From JAFGAV01 sp041479055 (GTDB lineage: Bacteria; Acidobacteriota; Aminicenantia; Aminicenantales; JAFGAV01), in NCBI GenBank assembly GCA_963702835.1, contig OY969762.1, positions 3,119,125-3,183,124 on the forward strand: a stretch of 64,000 bases of DNA, written 5' to 3'. Under the pieces are notes generated by a model, which ran no database searches, was not told the origin of the DNA, and worked only from the letters and a program-made list of their open reading frames with translations. Positions 8,781 through 16,873 of this stretch are shown piece by piece (the stretch's first letter is position 1; each line of letters begins with the position of its first letter). The position numbers and the translations under genes were made by a program.

Positions 8781-9284
8781 TTACTTAAGAAATTCCGATA
8801 CAAACCGGGAAATCGTCTGGTGATGCGGCGACCAGGCGAGCCAGACATAGGCTGCCCAATCCCGTACCCGCCTGGCGTGATCTTCCCTCGACTCGGCCAG
8901 GGCCACGCTGGAGACAGTGAGGGCGGACATGTCTCCGGGCGGCTGCAGATGGGGCCACTCGCGGACCCGGCCCGCCAAACGCCGGTGCAGGGGAGAAATG
9001 CCGGCCGGAGGCAGCCCACGGTCCAGCATGAGATGGAGACCGCACAGGTGAATGATGATGGACTTGTCCGGGTGGGGGCCGCCGGCGTGCTGGGCGGCAT
9101 AGGCGTCTACCGTCAATTGATGAACTTGGCCGAATAGAAGCGCATCGCTAAACTCCTTGGCCAGCACCTCGGTATAGACTCCCCAGCACTCGGGCGATGT
9201 GTTGTAATAGCCGCTGTAGCGCGCGGTAGCGCTCCTGGGCAATCTCAACCCGCAGCCGGGGCAAATACTATTTTCCGTAATCAT
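8781..9284 (-). CDS. DUF5946 family protein
   Basis: A 167-residue soluble protein starting with a zinc-knuckle-like CPGCGLRLP, then a conserved SPECWGVYTEVLAKEF and VHQLTVDAYAAQHAGG that are hallmarks of the DUF5946 family. His-rich positions (HLCGLHLML) may add metal ligands. Function is unknown. It lies downstream of nothing on its strand within 350 nt apart from the dms genes, whose last gene ends at 9325, and may be co-transcribed with them. Confidence 0.7.
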   Translation of the reverse strand: MITENSICPGCGLRLPRSATARYSGYYNTSPECWGVYTEVLAKEFSDALLFGQVHQLTVDAYAAQHAGGPHPDKSIIIHLCGLHLMLDRGLPPAGISPLHRRLAGRVREWPHLQPPGDMSALTVSSVALAESREDHARRVRDWAAYVWLAWSPHHQTISRFVSEFLK

Positions 9285-9324
9285 GATTCCGGGATACGAT
9301 AGGCAACACTTCCGTGGATGTTTT

Positions 9325-9639
9325 TTAACGTTTTCCTAAATAAAAGCCGTAGAACAGGAATCGGCCCGATATTTCGGCCGCCAGAAAACAACAGAAAGCA
9401 ACCAGGGCCGCTAGCCGGGAGAGCGGCGCCAGGGGGTCCGAAACCTTTTTAACTCGAATGGCCAACAGGATCGCGCCGGCCAGGAGAAAAATCATGCGGC
9501 CGATAAATAACACTCTGGACGGATCAGGGGGAAGCTTGAGGCCGGCTGCCGGCCGATGGCCCCACAAGCCGAAGTGAGGCGCGGCCAGCAGGGTGACCGC
9601 TAGGCCGACTGCAGCCACGATCAACGCCAAGCTGAGCAT
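9325..9639 (-). pseudogene. dmsC-like membrane anchor, C-terminal part after a frameshift
   Basis: A 104-residue frame with three hydrophobic segments that completes the anchor begun at 10195. It opens 8 nt after the stop of the upstream piece and is in the +1 frame. Reading across the CCCC run at about 9655 with one C fewer gives a continuous EAFPSYDQTMLSLAL. The ending EISGRFLFYGFYLG matches the end of DmsC-type anchors (a glycine-arginine-aromatic pattern near the last helix). The ATG at 9639 has no ribosome site, so separate translation would depend on coupling. A frameshift is more likely than two subunits, because the summed length of 286 residues is that of one DmsC. Confidence 0.7.
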
Positions 9640-9646
9640 GGTTTGA

Positions 9647-10195
9647 TCATAGGAGGGGAAAGGCTTCAGGATCCCCGCTCGGCCCGGCGATCGCCGCTGC
9701 TGTTGCGCCCAACAACAAGGCCGTCAGCAGGAATGAGCCAGGGGTGAAAAGAGTGTTCCAGGCCGGCATGGTCGGCAGCATGTAAAGCCTGGCCATGCTG
9801 ACCAGAAAAAAGAGGCCTGAGGCGCCGGCGGCCAGGGCTGTTCCCCGGACGACGACCTCGCTCCGCATGTTCAGCCCCCTGAACAAGGCCAGGAGGGCCA
9901 GCAGAAAAAGCGTCGTCAATTCGAAAACAATCTCGCGGCTGAGCCAGGACTGCTTGAGATTGTTGAGGGCGTTGGCAGCGTTCTTTGCATTCCCCAGGTG
10001 AAAAAGGGAGGCCAGGGCGGCTGAGGCCAGAAGCCCTAGGACGATCAAAACCAGGGCCAGGCGAGGGTCGCGGCCTCCGCTTGCAGGCTTGGCTGAACGA
10101 TTGAAGAACAGGGGCAGGACGACGAACAGGTAGGTTCCTACGGCGAACTGGCTGAGAAGCGTGAAGATGACCAGAGGCCATTCCCGTCCGGCCAC
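9647..10195 (-). pseudogene. dmsC-like membrane anchor, N-terminal part
   Basis: The first 182 residues of a DmsC-type quinol-oxidising anchor: GREWPLVIFTLLSQFAVGTYLF opens the first helix as in DmsC, and about five to six membrane helices follow. It stops at TGA just past a CCCC run, where a single extra base throws the frame. It begins 1 nt after the dmsB stop. In an intact complex this subunit would pass electrons from menaquinol to DmsB. As read, the complex would be unanchored or unable to use the quinol pool. Confidence 0.72.
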
Positions 10196-10813
10196 TCAGA
10201 GTTCCTCCCAGTTGGCCACCTCGGCCTTGTCCGCCTCGGCCGAGGCGGCGTCCTTGTGCGGCCTGATGATCAAGGCCGGCTTGACCTGGGCCGGGTCGGG
10301 CAGGGGAAAGATGCGGTCGATGGCGCCGTACCGTTTTTGAAGCTCCTCCAGGTCGCCGAAATCCAGGGCCCGGGCGGGGCAGGCGGCCACGCAGGCCGGC
10401 GGCCGGCCGAGGCCCAGCAGGTCGAAACAGAAATGGCATTTGACGGCCAGGTGGGTACGGCCGTCGAAACGGATGGCGCCGTAGGGGCAGGCCCATTCGC
10501 AGTACCGGCAGCCGATGCACAGGTTGCCCTCGATGAAGACAATGCCGTCGGCCCGTTTCCAGATGGCCTGGGTCGGGCAGGCGGAGGCGCAAATGGGCTC
10601 CTGGCAGTGGTTGCAGGCCAGGGAGATGTTGTAAGCCCGCAGGGACGGCACCCAGGCCTCACCCTGCTTGCGCCAACTGCCGCCGCTCACCTCGTACACC
10701 CGCCGCCACAGCACGCCCGGGCCGAGGTTATGCTTATCCTTGCAGGCCAGTTGGCAGGCCTTGCAGCCGCTGCACTGTGAGGCGTCGAAAAAGAACGCGT
10801 ATTGCCGGACCAT
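10196..10813 (-). CDS. dmsB: DMSO reductase-type iron-sulfur subunit
   Basis: A 205-residue ferredoxin with four cysteine clusters for four [4Fe-4S] centres: CSGCKACQLACKDKH, CNHCQEPICASACP, CIGCRYCEWACP and CHFCFDLLGLGRPPACVAACP. The opening RQYAFFFDASQCSGC is that of DmsB/PhsB proteins. It carries electrons from the membrane anchor to the molybdenum subunit outside the cytoplasmic membrane, travelling with the Tat-exported dmsA product. It lies 10 nt after the dmsA stop and directly before dmsC, the order dmsA-dmsB-dmsC. Confidence 0.9.
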   Translation of the reverse strand: MVRQYAFFFDASQCSGCKACQLACKDKHNLGPGVLWRRVYEVSGGSWRKQGEAWVPSLRAYNISLACNHCQEPICASACPTQAIWKRADGIVFIEGNLCIGCRYCEWACPYGAIRFDGRTHLAVKCHFCFDLLGLGRPPACVAACPARALDFGDLEELQKRYGAIDRIFPLPDPAQVKPALIIRPHKDAASAEADKAEVANWEEL

Positions 10814-10823
10814 GCTTAGCCCC

Positions 10824-13259
10824 TCAGCCCCTCCCCGCCTTCTCTACCTGAACCATGATCGTGTGCTGAGTGTTGCCGAAGGCGAAAGGAGACCATCGCT
10901 CCGAGGTCAGCACGTTGACCGAGCCCCGACGGTCTACTCCTTTGTCATCGGGCCTCCACCAGGCTCCCTGGGGCAGGGCCGTCACGCCGGGCAGAAGGCG
11001 ATGGGTCAGGCGGCAGGGGACGACCGTCGTTCCGCGGTCGTTGAAAACTTTGACCAGGTCGCCGTTGCGAATGCCGCGCGGCTCAGCATCCAGGGGATTG
11101 ATGAAAAGGCGCTGGGGGAAGGCTTCCTCCAGCCAATCCACGTTCTCCATAGTGGAATGGACGCGGGATAAATAATGATGGCCGATGAGCTGGAGCGGGA
11201 ATTTCCGGGCTTCTTCTCCGAAGGGGCTTTCCCATTCCTGGATGTACTTGGGCACGGCCGGGATCTCCTCCGGACGGCCGAGGTCGTGTAGCTTTTTGGA
11301 GAAGATCTCGATCTTGCCCGAGGCGGTGGCCAGCGGAAATTTTTTGGGGTCGCGGCGGAAGTCGGCGAAGGCCACGGCCGGCTTAGTCACCGGCTGCGAA
11401 TAGGCGCCCATGTTTGACTCGAGCATCTGCTCCAGGGTCGGCAGGCCGGGAAAGCGCGTCGCTCGGTACTGGTCCAGGGCCCACTCCGTCCAGCCGCGCT
11501 CGTCCCGCCCCTCGGTGTAGGCCGGGCCCAGCCCCAGCCGCTCGGCGACCTCGGCGCAGATGCGGAAGTCGCTCTTGGTTTCCAGCAGCGGCTCGACGAT
11601 CTTGGGCATGAGGATGACCTCATCCCCATACTTCCAGCCGTCTTCCACTCCCCAAGTTTCGAACTGGGTGCAGGCCGGCAGGACGATGTCGGCGAAGCGG
11701 CCGGTGGGCGTCAGGAAATTGTCCTGGACGACGACAAACTCGACCAGCTTCTCGTCCTGAAGAATTCGGGCCGTGCGGTTGATGTTGGCGTGCTGATTGA
11801 TGAGTGCGTTGGAAGCCACGGCCCAGATGAGCTTGATGCCGGTGTCCAGGCGGTCAACACCCCGCACGCCGTCCTCCGGCCCCATCCCTTTCCCGCGCAG
11901 CACAGCCTCCGACCAGAGGAAGGAGGGAATTTCGGCCCTTATCGGATTTTCGCCCGTGGGAAAGACGAGCCAGAGCGGCCCCCCGTCGGGCGCTTGGAGG
12001 GCCAGGCCGCCGGCCCAGCCTCCCGGGATTCCGACGTTTCCGGTGATGGCCGCCAGCACGCACCCAGCCCGGACGACCTGTTCGCCGTAAGCCCGGCGCT
12101 GCATGCCGTAGCCTTGATAGAGGACGCCGGGTTTGCGCGTGGCATATTCGCGGGCCAGGCGGGCGATGGTGTCTGCCGGCACGGCGGTGATGGCCTCGGC
12201 CCAGCGCGGTGTCTTGGGAATTCCATCGCGGCGGCCGAGGATGTAATCGCTGTAGCTCTCCGCCGATTCGGCGCCGGGCGGCATCTGGGTTTCGTCGAAC
12301 CCGAGACAGTGCGTCCGGACGAACTCCCGGTCGTAAAGGTTCTCGGTGATCATGACGTAGGCCATGGCCGACATCATGGCCGTGTCAGTGCCCGGCCGGA
12401 TGGGTACCCATTCATCGGCCAGCGAGGCGGCGCTGAGGGTCAGCCGGGGGTCGAGGCAGACCACCCGGGCGCCCTTCTGCCGCGCCTTCTGCAGGAAGAA
12501 CTCCGAGTTCGTCCCGTCGCGCATCTCGGCCGGGTTCCAGCCCCACATCAGGATGTAGCGGGAGTTGAGCCAGTCCTGGCGTTGATTACCGGTGATGGCC
12601 GTGCCGTAGACGGTGGGTGTGGCGGCGCTGATGCAGGCCCAGGAGTAGGAGTTGTAGAAGCCGAGCGAGCCGCCGAAGAGGTTCAGCAGGCGCTGCGCTG
12701 TCTGGCAGCCGTTGGTTTGGTTGTAGCTGCCCGTGCCGTAGGGCACGAAGATGGCCGCGTTGCCGTAGGCCTGCTTGACCCGGAGCAGCTCGGAGGCGAC
12801 TTTGTCCAGGGCTTCCTCCCAGGAGATCGGCTCAAACCGTCCTTCGCCCCGGCGGCCAACGCGCTTTAGGGGATGTTTGAGTCGGTCGGGATGGTACTGA
12901 CGCCGGCGGTAGGCCAGTCCGCGGGGGCAGGCCCGAAGCTGGGGACTCTCCACGGAATCGGGCTGCCGGTCGTCGCTCTCGATGCGGGTGATGATGCCGT
13001 CTCGGACCCAGACGCGCAGCAGGCAGCGGCCTCCGCAATTGTGAGAGGGACAGCCGGTGCGGACCATGCGCTCTTCGGAAGCGGATGTCTGGACGGCGGG
13101 AGATGCAACAGAAGAGCCAGGCCGAGATGCAGAGCCGCTTTTTCCTTTTAATTTAAGGGATGCCGCCGCGGTGGCCACCAGTGTGCTCCAGCGCAGGAAG
13201 CTTCGGCGGGGCATGGGCTCCAGCTCGATTTTTTTCCTAATCGGCTGAGAAGGATTCAT
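10824..13259 (-). CDS. dmsA: Tat-exported molybdopterin oxidoreductase, DMSO reductase type
   Basis: An 811-residue catalytic subunit with a twin-arginine leader (MPRRSFLRWSTLVATAAAS, Arg18-Arg19). A [4Fe-4S] motif follows: Cys70, Cys75, Cys79 and Cys111. The MGD-binding middle part contains YGTGSYNQTNGCQTAQ and ILMWGWNPAEMRDG. The segment after FYNSYSWACIS places Ser rather than Cys or Asp at the expected metal-ligand site, as in DMSO/biotin-sulfoxide reductases. The C-terminal barrel has QLIGHHYLSRVHSTMEN. The physiological acceptor is not certain: S- or N-oxides are the best guess, while selenate or polysulfide relatives look similar. It leads the dmsABC-like operon. Confidence 0.88.
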   Translation of the reverse strand: MNPSQPIRKKIELEPMPRRSFLRWSTLVATAAASLKLKGKSGSASRPGSSVASPAVQTSASEERMVRTGCPSHNCGGRCLLRVWVRDGIITRIESDDRQPDSVESPQLRACPRGLAYRRRQYHPDRLKHPLKRVGRRGEGRFEPISWEEALDKVASELLRVKQAYGNAAIFVPYGTGSYNQTNGCQTAQRLLNLFGGSLGFYNSYSWACISAATPTVYGTAITGNQRQDWLNSRYILMWGWNPAEMRDGTNSEFFLQKARQKGARVVCLDPRLTLSAASLADEWVPIRPGTDTAMMSAMAYVMITENLYDREFVRTHCLGFDETQMPPGAESAESYSDYILGRRDGIPKTPRWAEAITAVPADTIARLAREYATRKPGVLYQGYGMQRRAYGEQVVRAGCVLAAITGNVGIPGGWAGGLALQAPDGGPLWLVFPTGENPIRAEIPSFLWSEAVLRGKGMGPEDGVRGVDRLDTGIKLIWAVASNALINQHANINRTARILQDEKLVEFVVVQDNFLTPTGRFADIVLPACTQFETWGVEDGWKYGDEVILMPKIVEPLLETKSDFRICAEVAERLGLGPAYTEGRDERGWTEWALDQYRATRFPGLPTLEQMLESNMGAYSQPVTKPAVAFADFRRDPKKFPLATASGKIEIFSKKLHDLGRPEEIPAVPKYIQEWESPFGEEARKFPLQLIGHHYLSRVHSTMENVDWLEEAFPQRLFINPLDAEPRGIRNGDLVKVFNDRGTTVVPCRLTHRLLPGVTALPQGAWWRPDDKGVDRRGSVNVLTSERWSPFAFGNTQHTIMVQVEKAGRG

Positions 13260-13319
13260 GGCTTTGGAATGATATCGAAAACGTCTCCGTTTCAGTGATA
13301 AAAGCTGATTCGTGTTGGG

Positions 13320-13952
13320 TCACAGAATCAACTCCATGGATAAAGCCGCGATAAGTAGGGTTGCGACGATAGCCGGTCGGGGAAATAGCTTCGTTGTCTT
13401 TTCAGTCGGCAGGGGCAAGCGCATTTTTATAATGAAATAAATAAGAAGACCGTTGGCCAGACTGTCCAGGAGGAGAAAGCGGCCAAGGAATTCAGGCCCA
13501 ACCTGGAAAAGGTTTCTTGAAGTCAGTAGCGCGGCCCAGAGGAGGCTGAGCCCGGCATAGGCCAGCCGCCAGGTGAAAGAGGCCAGTAAGGCCGGGGCCA
13601 AAGTCGCCCGCGCTTTTTTCAGGACAAGAATAAGCCCGGCCGCGGCCAGCCCTTCCAGCAGGATGGCCTGAACCGGGTTCCAGACGGCCAGGATATCCGC
13701 GCCGGGGAGGAGAAGGTCGGCCAGCTTGATCCCGGCCGCGATCCAGGAAGTCAGGAATACAGCCAGGAAGCGGGCGGAGCGGCTGAAGGCCCGGCTCATC
13801 AGAAAAAATCCCACGGGGAACATGATGAAACCGGCCAGCCCCGGGATGCGGAGCAGGTGAAGGATGTGCCCGGCCGTGGCTTCGGCCAGCCCCCACAGCG
13901 CGCCGTAATAAAGAACTATGAACAGCCAACTTGCTTGATTGTTCCTATCCAT
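13320..13952 (-). CDS. Multi-pass membrane protein, unknown family
   Basis: A 210-residue protein with about six hydrophobic helices. The start VLYYGALWGLAEATAGHILHLL and the basic cytosolic loops are regular, but I do not recognise the family. It precedes dmsA on the same strand by about 60 nt, so it could be the first gene of the dms transcript, as some Mo-enzyme operons begin with small membrane proteins. An ECF S-component-like transport role is possible from size and topology, but nothing shows a ligand. Confidence 0.6.
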   Translation of the reverse strand: MDRNNQASWLFIVLYYGALWGLAEATAGHILHLLRIPGLAGFIMFPVGFFLMSRAFSRSARFLAVFLTSWIAAGIKLADLLLPGADILAVWNPVQAILLEGLAAAGLILVLKKARATLAPALLASFTWRLAYAGLSLLWAALLTSRNLFQVGPEFLGRFLLLDSLANGLLIYFIIKMRLPLPTEKTTKLFPRPAIVATLLIAALSMELIL

Positions 13953-13973
13953 GTTTTTTGACTGTATTTCATT

Positions 13974-14198
13974 CTAAATTAATTTTAGGAATTCATCTAC
14001 AGTTAGTCCCGTATCTTTTATGATATTTCTGAGCAAGCCCCGACCGATGTCTTCACCCTTATGGTAAGGGACAATAGTAATTCTGCCTTCTGGATGTTTG
14101 AGAAAGATGTGGCTTCCTTTTTGCCTGATCTTCTCGAATCCAAGTGATTCTAAAACAGCAATGATTCTATGGGTAGAAAGAGGTTTGAGCCTGGTCAA
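13974..14198 (-). CDS. hicA: HicA-type mRNA interferase toxin
   Basis: A 74-residue double-stranded-RNA-binding-like protein. The catalytic His lies in RQKGSHIFLKHPEGRITIVP, where the G-S-H pattern and following basic strands are diagnostic of HicA. The end GLLRNIIKDTGLTVDEFL is also typical. HicA cleaves mRNA when not held by HicB. Its start overlaps the hicB stop by 4 nt, which favours tightly coupled translation. The antitoxin gene comes first, opposite to the most common hicA-hicB order. Confidence 0.9.
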   Translation of the reverse strand: MTRLKPLSTHRIIAVLESLGFEKIRQKGSHIFLKHPEGRITIVPYHKGEDIGRGLLRNIIKDTGLTVDEFLKLI

Positions 14199-14425
14199 GC
14201 CTGAATCTCAATTTTTTGAATGCCTATGAAATTTATTTCTTTGGGTACGTCCTTCTCGACGTTCAAATAGAGCTCGATGGCCTCTTTCATTCTGACACGG
14301 AGCTGATCAAGGCTTTTAGCCTGAGTATGACAGCCGGGAAGCTCGGGTACGATGCCGATATAGTAATCGTCTTCATCCTGTTCGATGACGACATTGTATT
14401 GCTTTTTTTTGGCTGATTTTTTCAT
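14195..14425 (-). CDS. hicB: HicB-type antitoxin
   Basis: A 76-residue partial-RNase-H-fold antitoxin: YNVVIEQDEDDYYIGIVPELPGCHTQAKSLDQ carries the PELPGCHTxG-like signature. It lacks the C-terminal ribbon-helix-helix or HTH domain seen in longer HicB proteins, so it may not repress its own promoter by itself. Lys-rich N-terminus. The gene directly precedes hicA with a 4-nt overlap. A clear -10 or operator was not recognised upstream. Confidence 0.88.
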   Translation of the reverse strand: MKKSAKKKQYNVVIEQDEDDYYIGIVPELPGCHTQAKSLDQLRVRMKEAIELYLNVEKDVPKEINFIGIQKIEIQA

Positions 14426-14491
14426 GGCCTGATCTCCACACTGCTTGAACTGGCATTATTATACATCGGATCTTCTCCGGATTCAAACTCA

Positions 14492-15982
14492 TCAATCCTT
14501 GGCGAACGCGTCCTTGAGCAGCTTGCTCTGGCGGTTGAAAGCGGAGCGGGGATTCTTGTTTTCTTTCATCAGGGAGATCTCCTGGGTCAGGAGCCGGGCG
14601 ATGTACATCGTAGTGGGACCGGGCTTGCGCGACTCCCTGAGGAAAAGGGGATGGTCCCGGTTGATGTAAACGGCGTTGCCTTCAGAAAAGCATTCCGGCC
14701 CGGACTCGCCGTAATGGTCAAGACAAACGGAAACAACCTGGTCTCCCAGTTTAATGCGCTTGACGATGGCGTTGGGCGTGATCTTCTTAATCAGGGGATG
14801 GCGCCGCTTTTTGCGTTGCGGACGGCCGGACGCCCCTGCTCCTGGAAAACCCGTCCCAAAACCGGGCTTTACTCCCTTGGACACCGCCGCACCTCCGCCC
14901 ACGCCCTTCTCCCCGTCTCCGAGGGGGATGGGCCCGAAGGGCGAGGCGTCGGGGTTGAGGGCCAGCGCGCGGAGAACGCGCTGCAAAGCTTCTTTCACGG
15001 CTCGGCCGGCGCGTCGGTCTTCGCGCCGGTCCGCCTCGGCCCCCAGACTTTTCTTCAGGACAGCCAGGATTCTTTCCATGACGGCCAGGAACTCCTGGTA
15101 TTCCGGCGAATCCGTGATGAAACCGCTCCGGTCACTGGTGACGGGTAAGAAGTTGGCCTGGATTTCGCCCCGGATGCGGGCGATGGCTTGGCCCCAGGTC
15201 TCCATGCCGAAAAGGTCTTTCTTGACCGTGACGCCTTTGACTTTGACCTCGATTCCCAAGTCGAGCGGTTCGGCCTGGGTCCGGGGCAGGATATAGATTT
15301 CTCCCGAGACCGGCCCGAACCGGCAGCCCTCCAAGAATCCGATTTTTTGGCCGGTGTAGCTGCGGGGAACCAGCCGGCGGCCATTAAGATATACCGCAAA
15401 ATGGGGGGCTTTGAGCGGAACACTCTCCCGGATCTTCTCCTCGGCTAGGGACGGGTCGAGGATCTTGTATAATCCGCTTAGGATGACCGTTGTCCCGTCT
15501 CCGCTCTCAGGCGACGGCTCCAGGATTTCGCAGGGCAGATGCCAGGTTTTACCGGATTCCTCCCAGGCCCGCTTGTCGAAAGCCACCCGGGCGGCGAAGT
15601 CTTTGTGCTGGGTGATGACCTCGAAGCGCGAAGCGGCCGAAAGCGAGGCGAACTTCCCGATGCCGAACTGGCCGATCCTCTCGCGCCCGTACCGCGGGGA
15701 CCGGGTGTGGCGGATTTTGTCGTCGGAGCCTATGACAAAGTATTCCCGCAGGCCGTCCTCGTCCATGCCCGTGCCGTTATCCCGGACTTCGATGGAGTCC
15801 GGCGCAAAGGTGACCTGGACCTCCGTGGCGTCCGCGTCGTAGGCGTTGTTGACCAACTCGCGGAGCAGCTCGACGCTCTCGGCGTAAAGGCGCTCGCCGA
15901 TGGAAACGATATGCCGCTTGTGGACGACGACTTCTAGGCTTTTATGTTCTTTAACCTGCATGGGCTTAGGGAATTGTAGCAT
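14492..15982 (-). CDS. GHKL (Hsp90-like) ATPase, stand-alone
   Basis: A 496-residue protein with all three ATP motifs of the GHKL fold: the N-box ELLRELVNNAYDADA (Glu42, Asn45-46), DNGTGM (68-73) and GQFGIGKFAS (104-113). The second domain resembles the transducer domain of MutL/Hsp90-type proteins. A Gly/Pro-rich linker (about 355-395) leads to a basic C-terminal region (RKKRRHPLIKK) that may bind nucleic acid. It is not HtpG or MutL: it is too short and lacks their other domains. Proteins of this type occur in defence and repair contexts. An alternative ATG 21 nt inside (15961) is equally weak in ribosome site. A decayed copy of its N-terminal coding region occurs at 22503-22563. Confidence 0.72.
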   Translation of the reverse strand: MLQFPKPMQVKEHKSLEVVVHKRHIVSIGERLYAESVELLRELVNNAYDADATEVQVTFAPDSIEVRDNGTGMDEDGLREYFVIGSDDKIRHTRSPRYGRERIGQFGIGKFASLSAASRFEVITQHKDFAARVAFDKRAWEESGKTWHLPCEILEPSPESGDGTTVILSGLYKILDPSLAEEKIRESVPLKAPHFAVYLNGRRLVPRSYTGQKIGFLEGCRFGPVSGEIYILPRTQAEPLDLGIEVKVKGVTVKKDLFGMETWGQAIARIRGEIQANFLPVTSDRSGFITDSPEYQEFLAVMERILAVLKKSLGAEADRREDRRAGRAVKEALQRVLRALALNPDASPFGPIPLGDGEKGVGGGAAVSKGVKPGFGTGFPGAGASGRPQRKKRRHPLIKKITPNAIVKRIKLGDQVVSVCLDHYGESGPECFSEGNAVYINRDHPLFLRESRKPGPTTMYIARLLTQEISLMKENKNPRSAFNRQSKLLKDAFAKD

Positions 15983-16021
15983 ATCAGGAAGTAGATTTTC
16001 AGCGGGCAGGCAGGGGGGCGC

Positions 16022-16210
16022 TCAAGCGGCAGTTTCCATTATGTTGACTTTTTCACTCGAGGGTCCTATAAACATATTGTCAAGGCGGGGGAAATTGAGC
16101 ATAGCCGCAGTAAGATTTACGATATTCGAACTGTCTAGGAATTCCTGGGCCATATCGATGTGAAGACTGCAATGATCTACACCTGCGATTCTTGTTTTCC
16201 AGGAGTCTTA
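16022..16210 (-). other. Open-frame fragment, possible gene remnant
   Basis: The minus strand is open from after a TAA near 16215 to the TGA at 16024-16022. It reads as protein-like sequence (IAGVDHCSLHIDMAQEFLDSS then IVNLTAAMLNFPRLDNMF), but the only ATG (16153) would give just 43 residues and has no ribosome site. It may be the 3' remnant of a gene truncated when the cassettes arrived. I do not recognise it. Apart from this, the 280 nt between the GHKL gene and the first cassette shows nothing. Confidence 0.3.
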
Positions 16211-16278
16211 TACGGCGTTCATTGCGGCCTTTGGGGTATTATGCGGATCAATATAAACAATGTTCGGTGGAAGCACAA

Positions 16279-16797
16279 ATGATAAAAACACAAAGCTTCA
16301 TACGGGTTCTCCTGCTCGCCTTGCTTGCTACCTCGGTTCTGGCCGCTCCTGGCATGCAGAAGGTTGAATATCTATCCGACTCCATCGCTGAGAAAGAAGG
16401 TAAGTACATTCGCCTTCTTGGCGGATCTCAATGGGTACTTTCTTCATCCACTCTTGCACTCGTTACCGATGACATCATCATCGTGTTTCAGGAAGTTGAA
16501 CTGAACGACAAGACAAGAGCGAAACTGGCCGTCGCCTACGTTGATGGTGATGAAATCGTCGCCAAGCATGTCGGAGGCCAATACGTCTCTCAAGCAGGGT
16601 ATCTCACAACGGTTGTCGAGACACTGGGGGATGATGCCATACTCAAGTTGGCGGATGGTTCCCTTCTGTCCATACCTGAGTACGATCAGTATGACACAGG
16701 CTGGTGGCTTCCTCCGTACAAGGCATTACTCACCGGGAATAAGATGTATTTGTGGAATCTAAAAAAAGGAAAGCGCGTATGGGTCAATCCCAGATAA
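16279..16797 (+). CDS. Cassette 1: small exported protein of unknown function
   Basis: A 172-residue protein with a Sec signal (MIKTQSFIRVLLLALLATS, cleavage near AAPG). The mature part is rich in beta-forming residues; YIRLLGGSQWVLSSSTLALVTDD and DGSLLSIPEYDQYDTGWW suggest an SH3-like or OB-like barrel. No family was recognised. The start at 16279 was preferred over a frame open from 16192 because the signal peptide begins there and a GGTGG sequence precedes it. It fills the first cassette, with 17 nt between the core site and the ATG and 5 nt between the stop and attC1. Confidence 0.6.
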   Translation: MIKTQSFIRVLLLALLATSVLAAPGMQKVEYLSDSIAEKEGKYIRLLGGSQWVLSSSTLALVTDDIIIVFQEVELNDKTRAKLAVAYVDGDEIVAKHVGGQYVSQAGYLTTVVETLGDDAILKLADGSLLSIPEYDQYDTGWWLPPYKALLTGNKMYLWNLKKGKRVWVNPR

Positions 16798-16801
16798 TCA
16801 G

Positions 16802-16860
16802 CACCGAACCAGCGCATGCACGGGACAGCCTACCGCGGCCCGTGATGCGCAACGTTAGCT
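16802..16860 (+). repeat. attC site 1
   Basis: A 59-nt site at the end of cassette 1. CACCGAAC opens it and GTTAGCT closes it. The stem GCGCATgCACGGG (16812-16824) pairs with CCCGTGATGCGC (16839-16850), 12 pairs with one extra G bulged on the upper arm. The loop is about 14 nt. The size and the single extrahelical base agree with attC sites. Confidence 0.72.
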
Positions 16861-16873
16861 GGGCAAAACACTT

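Noticed and set aside
9640..9660. Programmed frameshift in dmsC
   Set aside because: Anchor subunits of this family are not known to use frameshifting, there is no stimulatory structure in sight, and the shift lies on a short C run typical of indel errors or decay.
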